Shown: positions 33,598 to 43,023, counted from the first letter of the stretch. The stretch is DNA of 44,610 bases from Bacteroidota bacterium (GCA_029573235.1 JAKQGX010000032.1:1-44610), one strand, 5' to 3'. Notes: generated by a model from the letters alone, not told the origin. Made by a program: numbers and translations.

Positions 33598-34065
33598 GTG
33601 AAAAAGCATTACTATCTATTCATAACACTGTTTTTTTTACTTTCCCACGGACGATTATTCGCTCAGGGAATCATTGTGGATACTGCCGATGAAGCGACAC
33701 CAACCGGCGTGGTGATTCATGCAGACCCTCGTTTAGAACTATTGATAGCGGGTAATGCAAAAGCAAAAAAAATAGAAGCTGCCAAACCGGTCAATGTTAT
33801 TCGTTCCGGTAGAGGATTTAGGGTGCAAATATATAATGGTAATGAGCGGAGCGTGGCTATCAGTAAGAAGATTGATTTCATGAAACGCTTTCCGAATATA
33901 GCTACCTATATGTCTTATACACAGCCTATCTTTCGGGTAAAGGTGGGTGATTTCAGAAGTCGTAGCGAAGCACAAAGTATGCTAATCCAGCTGAAACCCT
34001 TATACGGTGCGGTGATGATAGTACCAGACTATATTGTAATCAATACATTCAAGAAAAATGATTGA
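33598..34065 (+). CDS. SPOR-domain protein, exported
   Basis: 155 residues from a GTG start. KKHYYLFITLFFLLSHGRLFAQ is a signal peptide. The C-terminal half (FRVQIYNGNERSVAISKKIDFMKRFPN, then FRVKVGDFRSRSEAQSMLIQLKPLYG) is a SPOR domain, which in other bacteria binds denuded peptidoglycan glycan strands at division sites. It is thus a likely periplasmic, peptidoglycan-binding protein. The last 8 nt overlap the start of the M20 amidohydrolase gene, implying translational coupling, although the two products are predicted to be in different compartments. Confidence 0.88.
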   Translation: MKKHYYLFITLFFLLSHGRLFAQGIIVDTADEATPTGVVIHADPRLELLIAGNAKAKKIEAAKPVNVIRSGRGFRVQIYNGNERSVAISKKIDFMKRFPNIATYMSYTQPIFRVKVGDFRSRSEAQSMLIQLKPLYGAVMIVPDYIVINTFKKND

Positions 34066-35239
34066 CCTAATTAAACAAAAAGCAGCTGCGTATTTTTCGG
34101 ATACACAAGCCATCCGCCACCATATTCATTCCCATCCCGAACTGTCTTTTCAAGAATATGAAACGGCAAAGTTCATTTCATCTAAACTTACGGAATACGG
34201 CATTCCACACACTACAGGAGTAGCCGGAACCGGAGTGATAGCATTGATTGAAGGAAAAAATCCTGAAAAAAAATGCATTGCACTCCGTGCCGATATGGAC
34301 GCACTGCCCATACAAGAAGCCAATGATACAAGCTACAAATCACAACACGAAAATGTGATGCATGCCTGTGGACATGATGTGCATACCACTTGCCTATTGG
34401 GAGCCGCTCGAATATTGCAAGAATTAAAAGACCAATTTGAAGGAACGGTGAAATTAATCTTCCAACCGGGAGAAGAAAAACACCCCGGTGGTGCCAGTTT
34501 GATGATAGCTGCCAGAGCCTTAGAAGCTCCCAAGCCAGATGCAATTTTTGCCTTGCATGTGTATCCGCATTTGCCCTGTGGTACGGTGGGGGTGCGTGCC
34601 GGGCAATACATGGCTAGCGCCGACGAAATCTATATTACCATTGAAGGGAAAGGAGGTCATGCAGCTTTGCCACATCAAACCATTGACCCCATAGCCATCA
34701 CAGCACAAGTAATCACTGCGCTGCAACAAGTTATTTCCCGCAAGGCAAATCCCCTTATACCATCCGTGCTGACGTTTGGAAAAATTGCCGGTGGCTTTGC
34801 TACGAATGTAATTCCCGATAAAGTAGAAGTATTGGGCACCTTCCGTACCATGGATGAAACATGGCGGTACGAAGCGCACCAATGGATTGAAAAAATCACC
34901 CGCCAAATTTGTGAGTCGTATGGTGCTACGGCAACGGTAGAAATACCCAAAGGCTACCCCTCATTATACAACGACCCTGAGCTGACCCTGCAAACCGAAG
35001 CATGGGCGAAAGACTTTGTGGGTGCTGAACAGGTAAAGACTTTGAACCTGCGAATGGCAGCTGAAGACTTTAGTTTCTTTGCGCAAAAAATTCCGGCTTG
35101 CTTTTTCCGAATCGGCACCAATCAAAACAACGAACGCTATACCGCACCGGTGCACAATGCTCATTTTGATATAGACGAAGAAGCCTTGAAAATTGGGGTA
35201 GGAATGTTTGCTTGGGTAACCATAAATGCACTACAGTAA
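34058..35239 (+). CDS. M20-family amidohydrolase (N-acyl-amino-acid or hippurate hydrolase type)
   Basis: 393 residues. Metal-binding and catalytic features of the M20D group are present: HHIHSHPELSFQE (21-33), LRADMDALPIQE (77-88), HACGHDVHTT (102-111, with the Cys ligand typical of this subgroup), PGEEKHPGG (137-145), and a late AEDFSFFAQKIP. The enzyme removes an acyl group from an N-acylated amino acid or related amide in the cytoplasm; there is no signal peptide. The lid/dimerisation domain is in the middle (SADEIYITIEGKGGHAALPHQTIDPI). It overlaps the SPOR gene by 8 nt. Confidence 0.92.
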   Translation: MIDLIKQKAAAYFSDTQAIRHHIHSHPELSFQEYETAKFISSKLTEYGIPHTTGVAGTGVIALIEGKNPEKKCIALRADMDALPIQEANDTSYKSQHENVMHACGHDVHTTCLLGAARILQELKDQFEGTVKLIFQPGEEKHPGGASLMIAARALEAPKPDAIFALHVYPHLPCGTVGVRAGQYMASADEIYITIEGKGGHAALPHQTIDPIAITAQVITALQQVISRKANPLIPSVLTFGKIAGGFATNVIPDKVEVLGTFRTMDETWRYEAHQWIEKITRQICESYGATATVEIPKGYPSLYNDPELTLQTEAWAKDFVGAEQVKTLNLRMAAEDFSFFAQKIPACFFRIGTNQNNERYTAPVHNAHFDIDEEALKIGVGMFAWVTINALQ

Positions 35240-35266
35240 TTTACTGTTAGCATCAGCTTTGCCTCT

Positions 35267-35470
35267 TTATCCATCCTTTTCATCAAGTATAAAGATGGAC
35301 TCAACAGGCTTTTCAAAATAGCGCGCCATCTTCAAGGCTAATATGGTGGAAGGCACGTATTTATTGGATTCTATAGCATTGATGGTTTGCCGACTCACCG
35401 CAATTGCTTTTGCCAATTCTTCTTGCGTAATGCCTTTAATTGCTCTTTCTACTTTAATCGTGTTTTTCAT
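35267..35470 (-). CDS. Small Xre-family HTH regulator
   Basis: 67 residues from the ATG at 35470 (MKNTIKVERAIKG); upstream in-frame codons lie inside the membrane-protein gene. Nearly the whole protein is a Cro/CI-type helix-turn-helix: ITQEELAKAIAVSRQTINAIESNKYVPSTILALKMARYF, followed by the short VESIFIL strand and acidic end usual for this group. It overlaps the preceding membrane-protein gene by 17 nt, so the two are translated together. It most likely binds the three TTTAC...GTAAA dyads at the operon promoter and represses its own synthesis. Confidence 0.92.
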   Translation of the reverse strand: MKNTIKVERAIKGITQEELAKAIAVSRQTINAIESNKYVPSTILALKMARYFEKPVESIFILDEKDG

Positions 35471-35939
35471 CAGATATGTTTTTGGCATTTCGATACAAGG
35501 CAATATGAAACCGTGCGATAAACAATATCAGCACCGTGAACATGTTATATATCATAACAGTAAGAAATGACAATCCATACACAAAAGCAAAGGCTACCAA
35601 CAACAAGCTATAGTTGACCAATACCGCCCATAACAAGGCATTGAGCCGTACTTCTGCAATGTATTCATCCTCTTGTTTTTCTTTAGAAAATCCCACCAAC
35701 AATGCGCCTATAATGAAAAGCATCCCTATCAGCGTTAAGGTAATGTTGGTGCTGATGACTGAAAAGTATTTTTGTTTTAGCAACCCCTCGTCACCCACCA
35801 ATGCCAATACTTTCGACTGGATGGGTAGTACCGATTCAATGTCCATGATAACCCCGAGAATACCCAGCACTGCAGCCGGTATCAAAAGTATCCAACCTAT
35901 TTTTTTGTAACGATGTGGTAATAGCAAACTGTTCATCAT
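35454..35939 (-). CDS. Four-helix membrane protein co-transcribed with an Xre regulator
   Basis: 161 residues, unrecognised family. Four hydrophobic segments: IGWILLIPAAVLGILGVIM, TNITLTLIGMLFIIGALLVGF, LNALLWAVLVNYSLLLVAFAF and LSFLTVMIYNMFTVLILFIA. Between helices 1-2 and 2-3 are polar loops, one acidic (KEKQEDEYIAEVRL). Small membrane proteins of this kind often accompany a small HTH regulator in Bacteroidota and Firmicutes; whether it senses a signal, sequesters the regulator or is simply regulated is unknown. ATG codons at 35939 and 35936 are adjacent; either can start. The -7 box lies in the first operator dyad. Confidence 0.8.
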   Translation of the reverse strand: MMNSLLLPHRYKKIGWILLIPAAVLGILGVIMDIESVLPIQSKVLALVGDEGLLKQKYFSVISTNITLTLIGMLFIIGALLVGFSKEKQEDEYIAEVRLNALLWAVLVNYSLLLVAFAFVYGLSFLTVMIYNMFTVLILFIARFHIALYRNAKNISDEKHD

Positions 35940-35949
35940 AAAAAAATTT

Positions 35950-36001
35950 TTTACAAATGTAAAGTATGTTTTACAATTTGTAAATTATTTTTTACAGTAA
36001 A
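35950..36001. promoter_or_regulatory. Three tandem operator dyads TTTAC...GTAAA over the membrane protein/Xre promoter
   Basis: Perfect dyads lie at 35950-35963 (TTTACAAATGTAAA), 35970-35984 (TTTACAATTTGTAAA) and 35991-36001 (TTTACAGTAAA), with centres about 20 and 19 nt apart. The minus-strand -7 box TACATTTG (35954-35961) is inside the first dyad, and the expected -33 position, N19 away, is inside the second (TTTA instead of TTTG). This geometry implies repression by the HTH protein of the operon. Confidence 0.75.
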
Positions 36002-36024
36002 TATGTATTTGATTTTGCTAAAGC

Positions 36025-36053
36025 AAAAAAAACTGCCCCATTACAGAGCAGTT
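36025..36053 (-). terminator. Intrinsic terminator of the fasciclin gene
   Basis: On the minus strand, AACTGCTC (36046-36053) pairs with GGGCAGTT (36031-36038), an 8-bp stem with one G-T pair and a 7-nt loop. It runs straight into eight T (36025-36032, partly in the stem), 27 nt after the fasciclin stop. Confidence 0.8.
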
Positions 36054-36079
36054 CTATCATCCTATTTAAAACCAAACTA

Positions 36080-36640
36080 TTATTTCGGAAGCATTACTTG
36101 GTCGATGACATGTATGACACCATTGGCAGTTTTAATAGTAGCGAGTATTTCATTTCCATTTACGAATGTCTTATCACCTTGGCGGGTAATTTTTACTTTT
36201 CCTCCAAACACCATATCGTATTCGGCGCCATCTTGCAGCAATACACCATCCAATACTCCCACATAAGTATGGTAACCTAAAATGTTTTCCAGATCATCTT
36301 TCTTTTCTGGTTTTAGTAAGGCATCCAAAGTACCGGCAGGTAATTTATCAAAGGCCGCATTGGTAGGGGCAAATACTGTAAATGGTCCTGCATTGCTGAG
36401 TGCATCCACCAATCCGGCGGCTTGTACAGCTTTTACAAGGGTAGAGTGGTCTTTGCTGCCTATGGCTGTTTGCACAATATTGGGTTTAGACACTTCATCT
36501 TGTACACCGGACTGCCCCACAGGAGCCGCAGCCGATTCGGTAGTAGTGGCGGTATCTGTAATGCCTTGTTGGTCGGCAGATTCGCATCCGGTAAATACGA
36601 TTCCGGTAAGAAGGAGTGAACTTAAAATTATCTTTTTCAT
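36080..36640 (-). CDS. Fasciclin (FAS1) domain lipoprotein
   Basis: 186 residues. KKIILSSLLLTGIVFTGC ends in a lipobox with Cys19, so it is a lipoprotein. A Ser/Thr/Ala-rich linker leads to one FAS1 domain (about residues 52-186) with the hallmarks DHSTLVKAVQAAGLVDAL, GPFTVFAPTNAAFDKLP, LLKPEKKDDLENILGYH and a final TANGVIHVIDQVMLP. FAS1 domains mediate adhesion or bind small molecules at the cell surface. It has a strong terminator downstream; no clear promoter box was seen upstream. Nothing else recognisable lies in the 218 nt to the divergent gene apart from that gene's own -7 box. Confidence 0.93.
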   Translation of the reverse strand: MKKIILSSLLLTGIVFTGCESADQQGITDTATTTESAAAPVGQSGVQDEVSKPNIVQTAIGSKDHSTLVKAVQAAGLVDALSNAGPFTVFAPTNAAFDKLPAGTLDALLKPEKKDDLENILGYHTYVGVLDGVLLQDGAEYDMVFGGKVKITRQGDKTFVNGNEILATIKTANGVIHVIDQVMLPK

Positions 36641-36830
36641 GGTTCATTGATTTTAGTGCAAGGTAGTTTCGTTCATTACCTTGAAAGATGTGTTATATCA
36701 TTGAGAAATATGATTGTGGTCATACAAAATATATTTATGAATATTTTAATAATTAAGATAAATTTGTCGGAAATTAAATGGACTTCAGAATATTAGAACC
36801 GAATACCATCCTATCATCCAACGGGTAACT

Positions 36831-36838
36831 TATATTTG
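36831..36838 (+). promoter_or_regulatory. Candidate -7 box for the secreted hypothetical protein
   Basis: TATATTTG fits TAnnTTTG, 20 nt before the ATG at 36859. Confidence 0.4.
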
Positions 36839-36858
36839 TAGATAAAACAAAACTTTTC

Positions 36859-37491
36859 ATGAAGAGAATAGTAACCACCCTACTCAGTCTAATACTATTG
36901 GGAATACAGGCTACGGCACAGCTTTCCAATGCGCAAATCATGAAGATAAAAGAAGATGCCGATGACGGTAAAGGGCTCTGGATAAAACTATTTGAAGAAA
37001 GTCGCACCAAAGCAAACAAAGGCGATTTAATAGCCTTGCGCAAAGCGAATGAAGAGTATCTCAACCAAAATGTATCAAAACTGGGACGTATGTATGCCGA
37101 AGGTGATGGACGTGAACTCATCACAGCGGTAAAAAATTACCTCACCATCGAAAAGCAGTTTGTGAAAAGTGTGATGATTCCTGCAGAATCGTTATCACCC
37201 GAAGATGCCGATGGATATGAGCAACTCAATAAAAAAATTAGTGAGTTTGTACAAAAAGAAAGAGCGTTTGAAATAGACATTCACAATGCATTGCGATCTT
37301 CACCGGAGCCCATGAACCTATCGCAACCGGAGGCGGATGATGCACCGGATACAGCTACTGATGAAGCAGATGCACCCACCGAAGTAAAAAGCAACTCAAG
37401 GAAAAAACAAACACTGCCGCACGAAAACTATTCAGAGAAAAAAAGCCGCAAAAAGAAAAACAAAAACAACCCTGAAGGCGAAGAAGAATGA
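36859..37491 (+). CDS. Secreted hypothetical protein with charged C-terminal tail
   Basis: 210 residues. A signal peptide (KRIVTTLLSLILLGIQATAQ) precedes a mostly helical domain of about 130 residues (IMKIKEDADDGKGLWIKLFEE; VKNYLTIEKQFVKSVMIPAESL; KISEFVQKERAFEIDIHNAL). A low-complexity tail follows: first acidic (EADDAPDTATDEADAPTE), then strongly basic (SRKKQ; KKSRKKKNKNN), then acidic. The folded part resembles small secreted proteins sometimes named LIC11966-family surface proteins, but I hold that identification loosely. The stop overlaps the next gene by 4 nt, so it is co-translated with the membrane glycosyltransferase-like protein. Confidence 0.7.
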   Translation: MKRIVTTLLSLILLGIQATAQLSNAQIMKIKEDADDGKGLWIKLFEESRTKANKGDLIALRKANEEYLNQNVSKLGRMYAEGDGRELITAVKNYLTIEKQFVKSVMIPAESLSPEDADGYEQLNKKISEFVQKERAFEIDIHNALRSSPEPMNLSQPEADDAPDTATDEADAPTEVKSNSRKKQTLPHENYSEKKSRKKKNKNNPEGEEE

Positions 37492-39212
37492 GCCGGCTGA
37501 AGTATAAGCTATCTTTATTTGCTTGTATCCTTATCTGTACCGTCTATATAGGGCATCGCATCTATTATTCAACCTATAATCGGGATGCTAAGACTATAGT
37601 TACCGATTGGGATGCATTGGGTTATTACTTGTATTTGCCGGCTACAATCATCTATCAAGACTATAAACAATTAGCATGGTTTCCGGCTATCGACAGCCAA
37701 TACCATGTATCGGGCGGCACGTTTTACCAAGCCTTAAAACATGAAAATGGGAACTATTATATCAAATACCTAAGCGGTGTAGCCCTACTGCAACTCCCCT
37801 ATTTTTTGACAGCACATATATATGCCAGCAACACCTCACATTACATGGCAGATGGCTTCTCACCACCTTATCAACAAGCAATCGCCTGGGGCAATGTCAT
37901 TTACTTTATTCTTGCCCTGTTCTTACTGAGAAGGTTACTGCTCCAATATTTTAGTGACAAAGTAACAATGATAAGCCTGCTGGCAATGACATTGGGCACC
38001 AACCTAATTCAATACGTAACGGTTGATAGCGGCATGAGTCATGGCTATATATTCCCGCTCTATGTATGGGTGTTGTGGGCTACGTATCAGTGGCACCGGC
38101 AACCCCGTTGGACATGGGCTGCACTCATTGGAGGCATCATAGGGTTGGCTACCATTTCTCGCCCTACCGAGGCTGTTATGCTATTCATACCCTTGCTTTG
38201 GGATACGCATACCCGAGCGTCTGCTAAACGAAAATGGCAATTAGTAGCAGCGCATCTACCGCAAGTATGCATTGCTATCATGGGAGGGATGCTTGCAATT
38301 TTGCCACAATTACTATATTGGAAAAGCGTCACCGGCAGTTTCATTTACGATGTAGGCAGCAAATGGTCGTTTTTAAATCCGTTTTTCAGAGTATTGATTG
38401 GGTGGGAAAAAGGATGGTTTATCTACACCCCTATCACAATATTTTTTATTGTGGGATTGTTTTTCCTAAAAAAATATGCTTTCAAAAATGCAGTTCTTTG
38501 GTTTGGAATACTCAATATTTACATCATCATCTCATGGTTCGATTGGCGTTATGGTGGCAGCTATTCGACGAGAGCTTTGTCTCAATCATATCCGGTGTAT
38601 TGCTTGTCGATGGCGGCTTATATAAACATTTGGGAAAGAAAACGATTCCGTTGGCTGGGTTATGCGTTGGGTGTGTATTTGATAGGTGTCAATATATTTC
38701 AGGTGTGGCAATACAACCGTCAAATACTTCATTACAACGATATGAATCGTGCATATTATAATGCCATTTACCTCGACCCATCCCCCTCGCCATTAGACAT
38801 GAGCCTGCTGGATACTGATGAATATTTACACCACCCATCGCAATACAAAACCGAACAATGGAAGGATATACTTCCTATCAATACACAGCTACAAACTGCA
38901 CCCGGAGCCGAATTTGTACTTTTAGATACCAGCTTTTCGGATACCAACATTCAATGGTTGAAGGTGAACCTACAACTACTTACCTTCAGCGGTAGTTGGC
39001 AAGGAACCATTACAACCCATTGGGGAGAGCACTCACATAGTTTTCGCCTACAAAACGCGCTCACCAAAGAGCAACAGGAGAACAGCTATAGTTTTTACCT
39101 ACAACGCCCGGCATCCACTGGTGAATTGAAAATAGGATTACAATCACCAAGTGGGCTGCAAGCGCAACTAAAATCCTTTTCGATAGTCTCTATTAAGAAA
39201 AAACACGAATAA
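37488..39212 (+). CDS. Polytopic membrane protein, GT-C glycosyltransferase-like
   Basis: 574 residues with about 10-11 membrane helices up to residue 410 and a soluble C-terminal domain of roughly 150 residues that is probably beta-rich. The loop after the first helix reads TIVTDWDALGYYLYLPATI; an Asp in this position (here TDWD) and the later SGMSHGYIFPLYVW and SRPTEAVMLFIPLLW segments fit PMT/ArnT-like GT-C proteins, which use polyprenyl-phosphate sugars at the periplasmic face. The acceptor is unknown. It overlaps the secreted hypothetical gene by 4 nt, and that small protein is a natural candidate partner or substrate, but this is speculation. Confidence 0.75.
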   Translation: MSRLKYKLSLFACILICTVYIGHRIYYSTYNRDAKTIVTDWDALGYYLYLPATIIYQDYKQLAWFPAIDSQYHVSGGTFYQALKHENGNYYIKYLSGVALLQLPYFLTAHIYASNTSHYMADGFSPPYQQAIAWGNVIYFILALFLLRRLLLQYFSDKVTMISLLAMTLGTNLIQYVTVDSGMSHGYIFPLYVWVLWATYQWHRQPRWTWAALIGGIIGLATISRPTEAVMLFIPLLWDTHTRASAKRKWQLVAAHLPQVCIAIMGGMLAILPQLLYWKSVTGSFIYDVGSKWSFLNPFFRVLIGWEKGWFIYTPITIFFIVGLFFLKKYAFKNAVLWFGILNIYIIISWFDWRYGGSYSTRALSQSYPVYCLSMAAYINIWERKRFRWLGYALGVYLIGVNIFQVWQYNRQILHYNDMNRAYYNAIYLDPSPSPLDMSLLDTDEYLHHPSQYKTEQWKDILPINTQLQTAPGAEFVLLDTSFSDTNIQWLKVNLQLLTFSGSWQGTITTHWGEHSHSFRLQNALTKEQQENSYSFYLQRPASTGELKIGLQSPSGLQAQLKSFSIVSIKKKHE

Positions 39213-39396
39213 GACAAATAGGAGATACAAATAGAAAAATAAACGTGATTGCTGCGTTTGAATTACAATTCATTCTATACATTGAGTTCACAATCATCAG
39301 CAGATCACCCCAACATCTTCCATTCATGCCCATTTCAATAATATCATTTGCAGCTTTCAAATAGGACTTGTGTGTATTTAAAAAAATTCAATTACC

Positions 39397-39404
39397 TATA
39401 TTTG
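39397..39404 (+). promoter_or_regulatory. Candidate -7 box for smc
   Basis: TATATTTG fits TAnnTTTG, 22 nt before the GTG start of smc. Nothing else is apparent in the 214-nt gap after the preceding gene. Confidence 0.4.
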
Positions 39405-39426
39405 TCTCCCTTCAAAACGAAACCCC

Positions 39427-42400
39427 GTGCGATTAAAGAGCTTAGAGATAAAAGGATTTAAATCCTTTGCCGATAAAACACATATCTTGTTGGATCACCC
39501 CATCACCGGTGTAGTAGGTCCCAATGGTTGTGGTAAATCTAATATTGTAGATGCCATTCGTTGGGTTATCGGTGAGCATAAAATCAAGGCGCTCCGCTCC
39601 GACAATCTGGAAGACCTTATCTTCAACGGCTCTCGCACCCGCGCCGGCAGTGGCATGGCAGAGGTATCGCTTACTTTTGAGAACACGCGAAATTTATTAC
39701 CAACCGAGTTTACCACCGTAACCATTACCCGCAAGTTTTATAAAAATGGAGAAAGCGAATACCGCCTCAATGATGTAACCTGCCGACTGAAAGACATTCA
39801 CAATTTGTTTTTAGATACCGGGGTGAGCAACGACAGCTATGCCATCATCGAGTTGGGCATGGTAGATGATATCATTAAAGACAAAGACGGCAGCCGTCGC
39901 AGAATGTTGGAGCAAGCCGCGGGCATATCTATTTATAAAACCAGAAAAAAAGAAGCCAAGCAAAAGCTGGAAGCCACAGAGCAAGACATCGCACGCATCG
40001 AAGACTTACTTTTTGAAATAGGCAATAACTTGCGCACACTCGAAAGCCAGGCAAAGAAAGCAGAACGGTATTACCAGATAAAAGACGAGTATAAAGTAGT
40101 CAGTATTGAGTTAGCAAAAGCATCGTTGTCGCAATTCAACGACCAATACAAAGATCTGCAAGAGCAAAACGATACGGAGACCAACCGAAAGACCCAACTG
40201 GAAGCCATTGTAGCCACCGAAGAAGCAGCAGTTGAGAAAAACAAACTTGCCCTCATCCAAAAAGAGCAAGAACTAAACGGATTGCAAAAACAGTTTAATG
40301 AATTAGTAAATCGCATCCGCCAACTGGAAAGCGATAAAAAACTTGCGTCGCAACGACTAGAGCATTTACGCGAACGTTCGAAGAGCCTCAACGATTTTTT
40401 AGCCGGTGCTGATACGCAAGTGCAGACAGTGCAATTGTCTATAGCGCAAAGCGAGGCATTGATACAGCAAGAAACAACAGCCGTAGAAAATCTACGAAAG
40501 ACCTTAGAAAACCTTCGAACCATCTCTGACGAAAAGCGCGCCGGATACGATGAAAAGAAGAAAGTGTTGGAACAATTGAAAAACGATTATCAACAACAAC
40601 AACGCAGTCAGTTTGATGCTGAGAAAAAAGTAGCCGTTGCCGATACCTCGGTAATGAACCTGCAACGAAGTTTGCAACAAATACAAGACGAACGGGCGCA
40701 GCGCAACAATCAAATAGAACAACTCAAAAAAGAAAAAGAAGAAACCAACTATCGGTTGGAAGATACACGAAACCACTTGCAAGACCTTATTTCCCTACAA
40801 GAAGAAGTAAAAGGCAAGATACTCACCGGGCAAGAGCAGCTAGAATCCTTGCGGGTAACCCTCATCGAACAAAACAGAAAGCTGGACAGCCGAAGCAATG
40901 AGCACGCCTTATTAAAATCGTTGGTAGAAAGTTTGGAAGGCTATCCGGACAGTATCAAGTTCTTGAAAAAAAATCAGGAATGGGACAACAAAGCCCCCTT
41001 GCTTTCTGATGTGTTTGTAGTAAAAAATGAATACCGTGCTGCCATCGAAAATGTATTGGATAGCTATCTCAACTATTACCTTGTAACCCACTTAGCAGAT
41101 GCGGTAAAAGCCGTACAACTACTGCAACAACACAATAAGGGTAAAGCCAATTTTTTTATCCTCAACCAACTGGAAGAAGCTGCCATACCCACCCCTACTC
41201 CTCCTCCGGCTTCAGGACTGCTACCGGCATTGAGCCTCATCACTACCGATGCTCCGTACCAACGATTAGCACAGCATCTTTTATCCCAAGTATATATTGC
41301 AGATGATAGTATAGACATTGCTTCATTGCCCGAAGGCGACTACCGAGTGGTGGACAAAAGCGGTAAATTGATTCGTGGGAAACATACGATTGGCGGTGGT
41401 TCTGTAGGATTATTTGAAGGGAATAAAATTGGAAGAGCCAAAAATCTGGAGCGACTTTCAGAAGAAATAGCGGTGCTCACATCATCCACAGCAGCATTAA
41501 AACAGCAAATCTCAGAAACGCAGGCAACCATCACCGGCTTCCATCAGGAACTGAATGATAAAGCCATTGAAGAAACACGCCGGACGTTAAACCAATTAGA
41601 GAATGCCATTGTAAATACAACCCATCGTATTGAAAACTTTGAGCAGCTCAACCAAACAAGTAACAAACGTTTAGAAGATATCGAAGATCAATTGGCGCAA
41701 ACCAATGATGATATTGCAGCTACCCGTGATGTGCTGGATACCATCAACCAAACGTTGAAACAAGCACAACTAACCATTGCACAAGCAGAAGAAGCTTTTA
41801 AAACTACTGAGCAAGAATACAATGCGGCTACACAAGAATACAACCAACAAAACCTTCAATATACTCGTCAACAAAGCAAGGTAGAAGGAGTAAAGCAAGA
41901 ACTTCAATACCGTAATAGTCAGCTTGCCGACCTGCAACAGCAAATCACCAACAACAAAGAACAATTGCACCAAACCATATTGCAACTCACAGAAACAGAA
42001 GGCAGGTTGCACGGTGGCGACAATGAATTATATGAATTGCTTTCCAAAAAAGATAAAGACGAAGCAATACTGAGTGAAAAAGACCGACTCTATTATGAGA
42101 CCCGAAACGGACTTTCGGCACAAGAAGGACAACTCAATCAAAAACGCCGCGAGAAGGAACAAGCTGATGCCTTGCTCAATGGCATACGTGAGCAACTCAA
42201 CGAAATGAAGCTTCGCTTAGCCGGATTGAAAGAGCGTTTGCAAGTTGAGTTTCGTGTGAACCTTGACGACATCATAGACGAGGAGCGTAAAGACAACAAG
42301 CCTATAGAAGAACTATTATCGGAAAGTGAGCGCATCAAAAAACGTTTGGAAAACATGGGCGAGGTAAACCCCACCGCCATTGAAGCCTATGCGGAAATGA

Positions 42401-42960
42401 AACTTCGTCACGACTTTATCGTAGAGCAAAAAACAGACTTGGTGAATGCCAAAGATAGCTTGCTGGCCACCATCGAGGAAGTAGAAAATACAGCCAATAC
42501 CAAATTCAAAGAAACCTTTGAACAAGTACGCGAAAACTTCGTTCAAGTTTTCAAAGCACTCTTTACCGAAGAAGATACCTGCGACCTGCGCCTCACCGAC
42601 CCTGATAATGTGGCGGATAGCGGCATCGAAATTTATGCACAACCCAAAGGCAAGCGACCCAGCACTCTTACGCAATTATCCGGTGGTGAAAAAACACTGA
42701 CCTCTACTGCGTTTCTCTTTGCCATCTACCTCATCAAGCCGGCACCCTTCTGTATATTAGACGAAGTAGATGCGCCGTTGGATGATGCGAATGTGGGTAA
42801 ATTTACACAAATGATTCGCAAGTTTTCCGACAACTCACAGTTCATCATCGTTACCCACAACAAGCAAACGATGGCAGCCGTAGATGTTATTTATGGGGTT
42901 ACGATGCAAGAAGCCGGTGTGAGCAAGTTGGTGCCTGTAGATTTCAGAAGCTTGAACTAG
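39427..42960 (+). CDS. smc: Chromosome segregation protein SMC
   Basis: 1177 residues from a GTG start; the N-terminus RLKSLEIKGFKSFADKT is invariant for SMC. Walker A is GPNGCGKS (31-38). Long coiled coils (about 170-500 and 670-1000) flank a hinge around residues 515-655 (LEGYPDSIKFL, SDVFVVKNEYRAAIENVLDSYLNYYLV, GKLIRGKHTIGGG). The ABC signature LSGGEKTL is at 1084-1091 and Walker B FCILDEVDAPLDD at 1108-1120. The protein dimerises, binds ScpA/ScpB and compacts and segregates replicated chromosomes using ATP. scpA and scpB are not nearby. It appears to be transcribed alone. Confidence 0.97.
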   Translation: MRLKSLEIKGFKSFADKTHILLDHPITGVVGPNGCGKSNIVDAIRWVIGEHKIKALRSDNLEDLIFNGSRTRAGSGMAEVSLTFENTRNLLPTEFTTVTITRKFYKNGESEYRLNDVTCRLKDIHNLFLDTGVSNDSYAIIELGMVDDIIKDKDGSRRRMLEQAAGISIYKTRKKEAKQKLEATEQDIARIEDLLFEIGNNLRTLESQAKKAERYYQIKDEYKVVSIELAKASLSQFNDQYKDLQEQNDTETNRKTQLEAIVATEEAAVEKNKLALIQKEQELNGLQKQFNELVNRIRQLESDKKLASQRLEHLRERSKSLNDFLAGADTQVQTVQLSIAQSEALIQQETTAVENLRKTLENLRTISDEKRAGYDEKKKVLEQLKNDYQQQQRSQFDAEKKVAVADTSVMNLQRSLQQIQDERAQRNNQIEQLKKEKEETNYRLEDTRNHLQDLISLQEEVKGKILTGQEQLESLRVTLIEQNRKLDSRSNEHALLKSLVESLEGYPDSIKFLKKNQEWDNKAPLLSDVFVVKNEYRAAIENVLDSYLNYYLVTHLADAVKAVQLLQQHNKGKANFFILNQLEEAAIPTPTPPPASGLLPALSLITTDAPYQRLAQHLLSQVYIADDSIDIASLPEGDYRVVDKSGKLIRGKHTIGGGSVGLFEGNKIGRAKNLERLSEEIAVLTSSTAALKQQISETQATITGFHQELNDKAIEETRRTLNQLENAIVNTTHRIENFEQLNQTSNKRLEDIEDQLAQTNDDIAATRDVLDTINQTLKQAQLTIAQAEEAFKTTEQEYNAATQEYNQQNLQYTRQQSKVEGVKQELQYRNSQLADLQQQITNNKEQLHQTILQLTETEGRLHGGDNELYELLSKKDKDEAILSEKDRLYYETRNGLSAQEGQLNQKRREKEQADALLNGIREQLNEMKLRLAGLKERLQVEFRVNLDDIIDEERKDNKPIEELLSESERIKKRLENMGEVNPTAIEAYAEMKLRHDFIVEQKTDLVNAKDSLLATIEEVENTANTKFKETFEQVRENFVQVFKALFTEEDTCDLRLTDPDNVADSGIEIYAQPKGKRPSTLTQLSGGEKTLTSTAFLFAIYLIKPAPFCILDEVDAPLDDANVGKFTQMIRKFSDNSQFIIVTHNKQTMAAVDVIYGVTMQEAGVSKLVPVDFRSLN

Positions 42961-43023
42961 AAAGTATGTATGAACGTTCGCTCGTTCGAGGAAAAAATAT
43001 ACCACTAAACAACCGTCATCATT

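Noticed and set aside
42972-42987. GAACG-N6-CGTTC hairpin after smc
   Set aside because: The stem is 5 bp with no T tract on either strand; too weak to call a terminator or operator.
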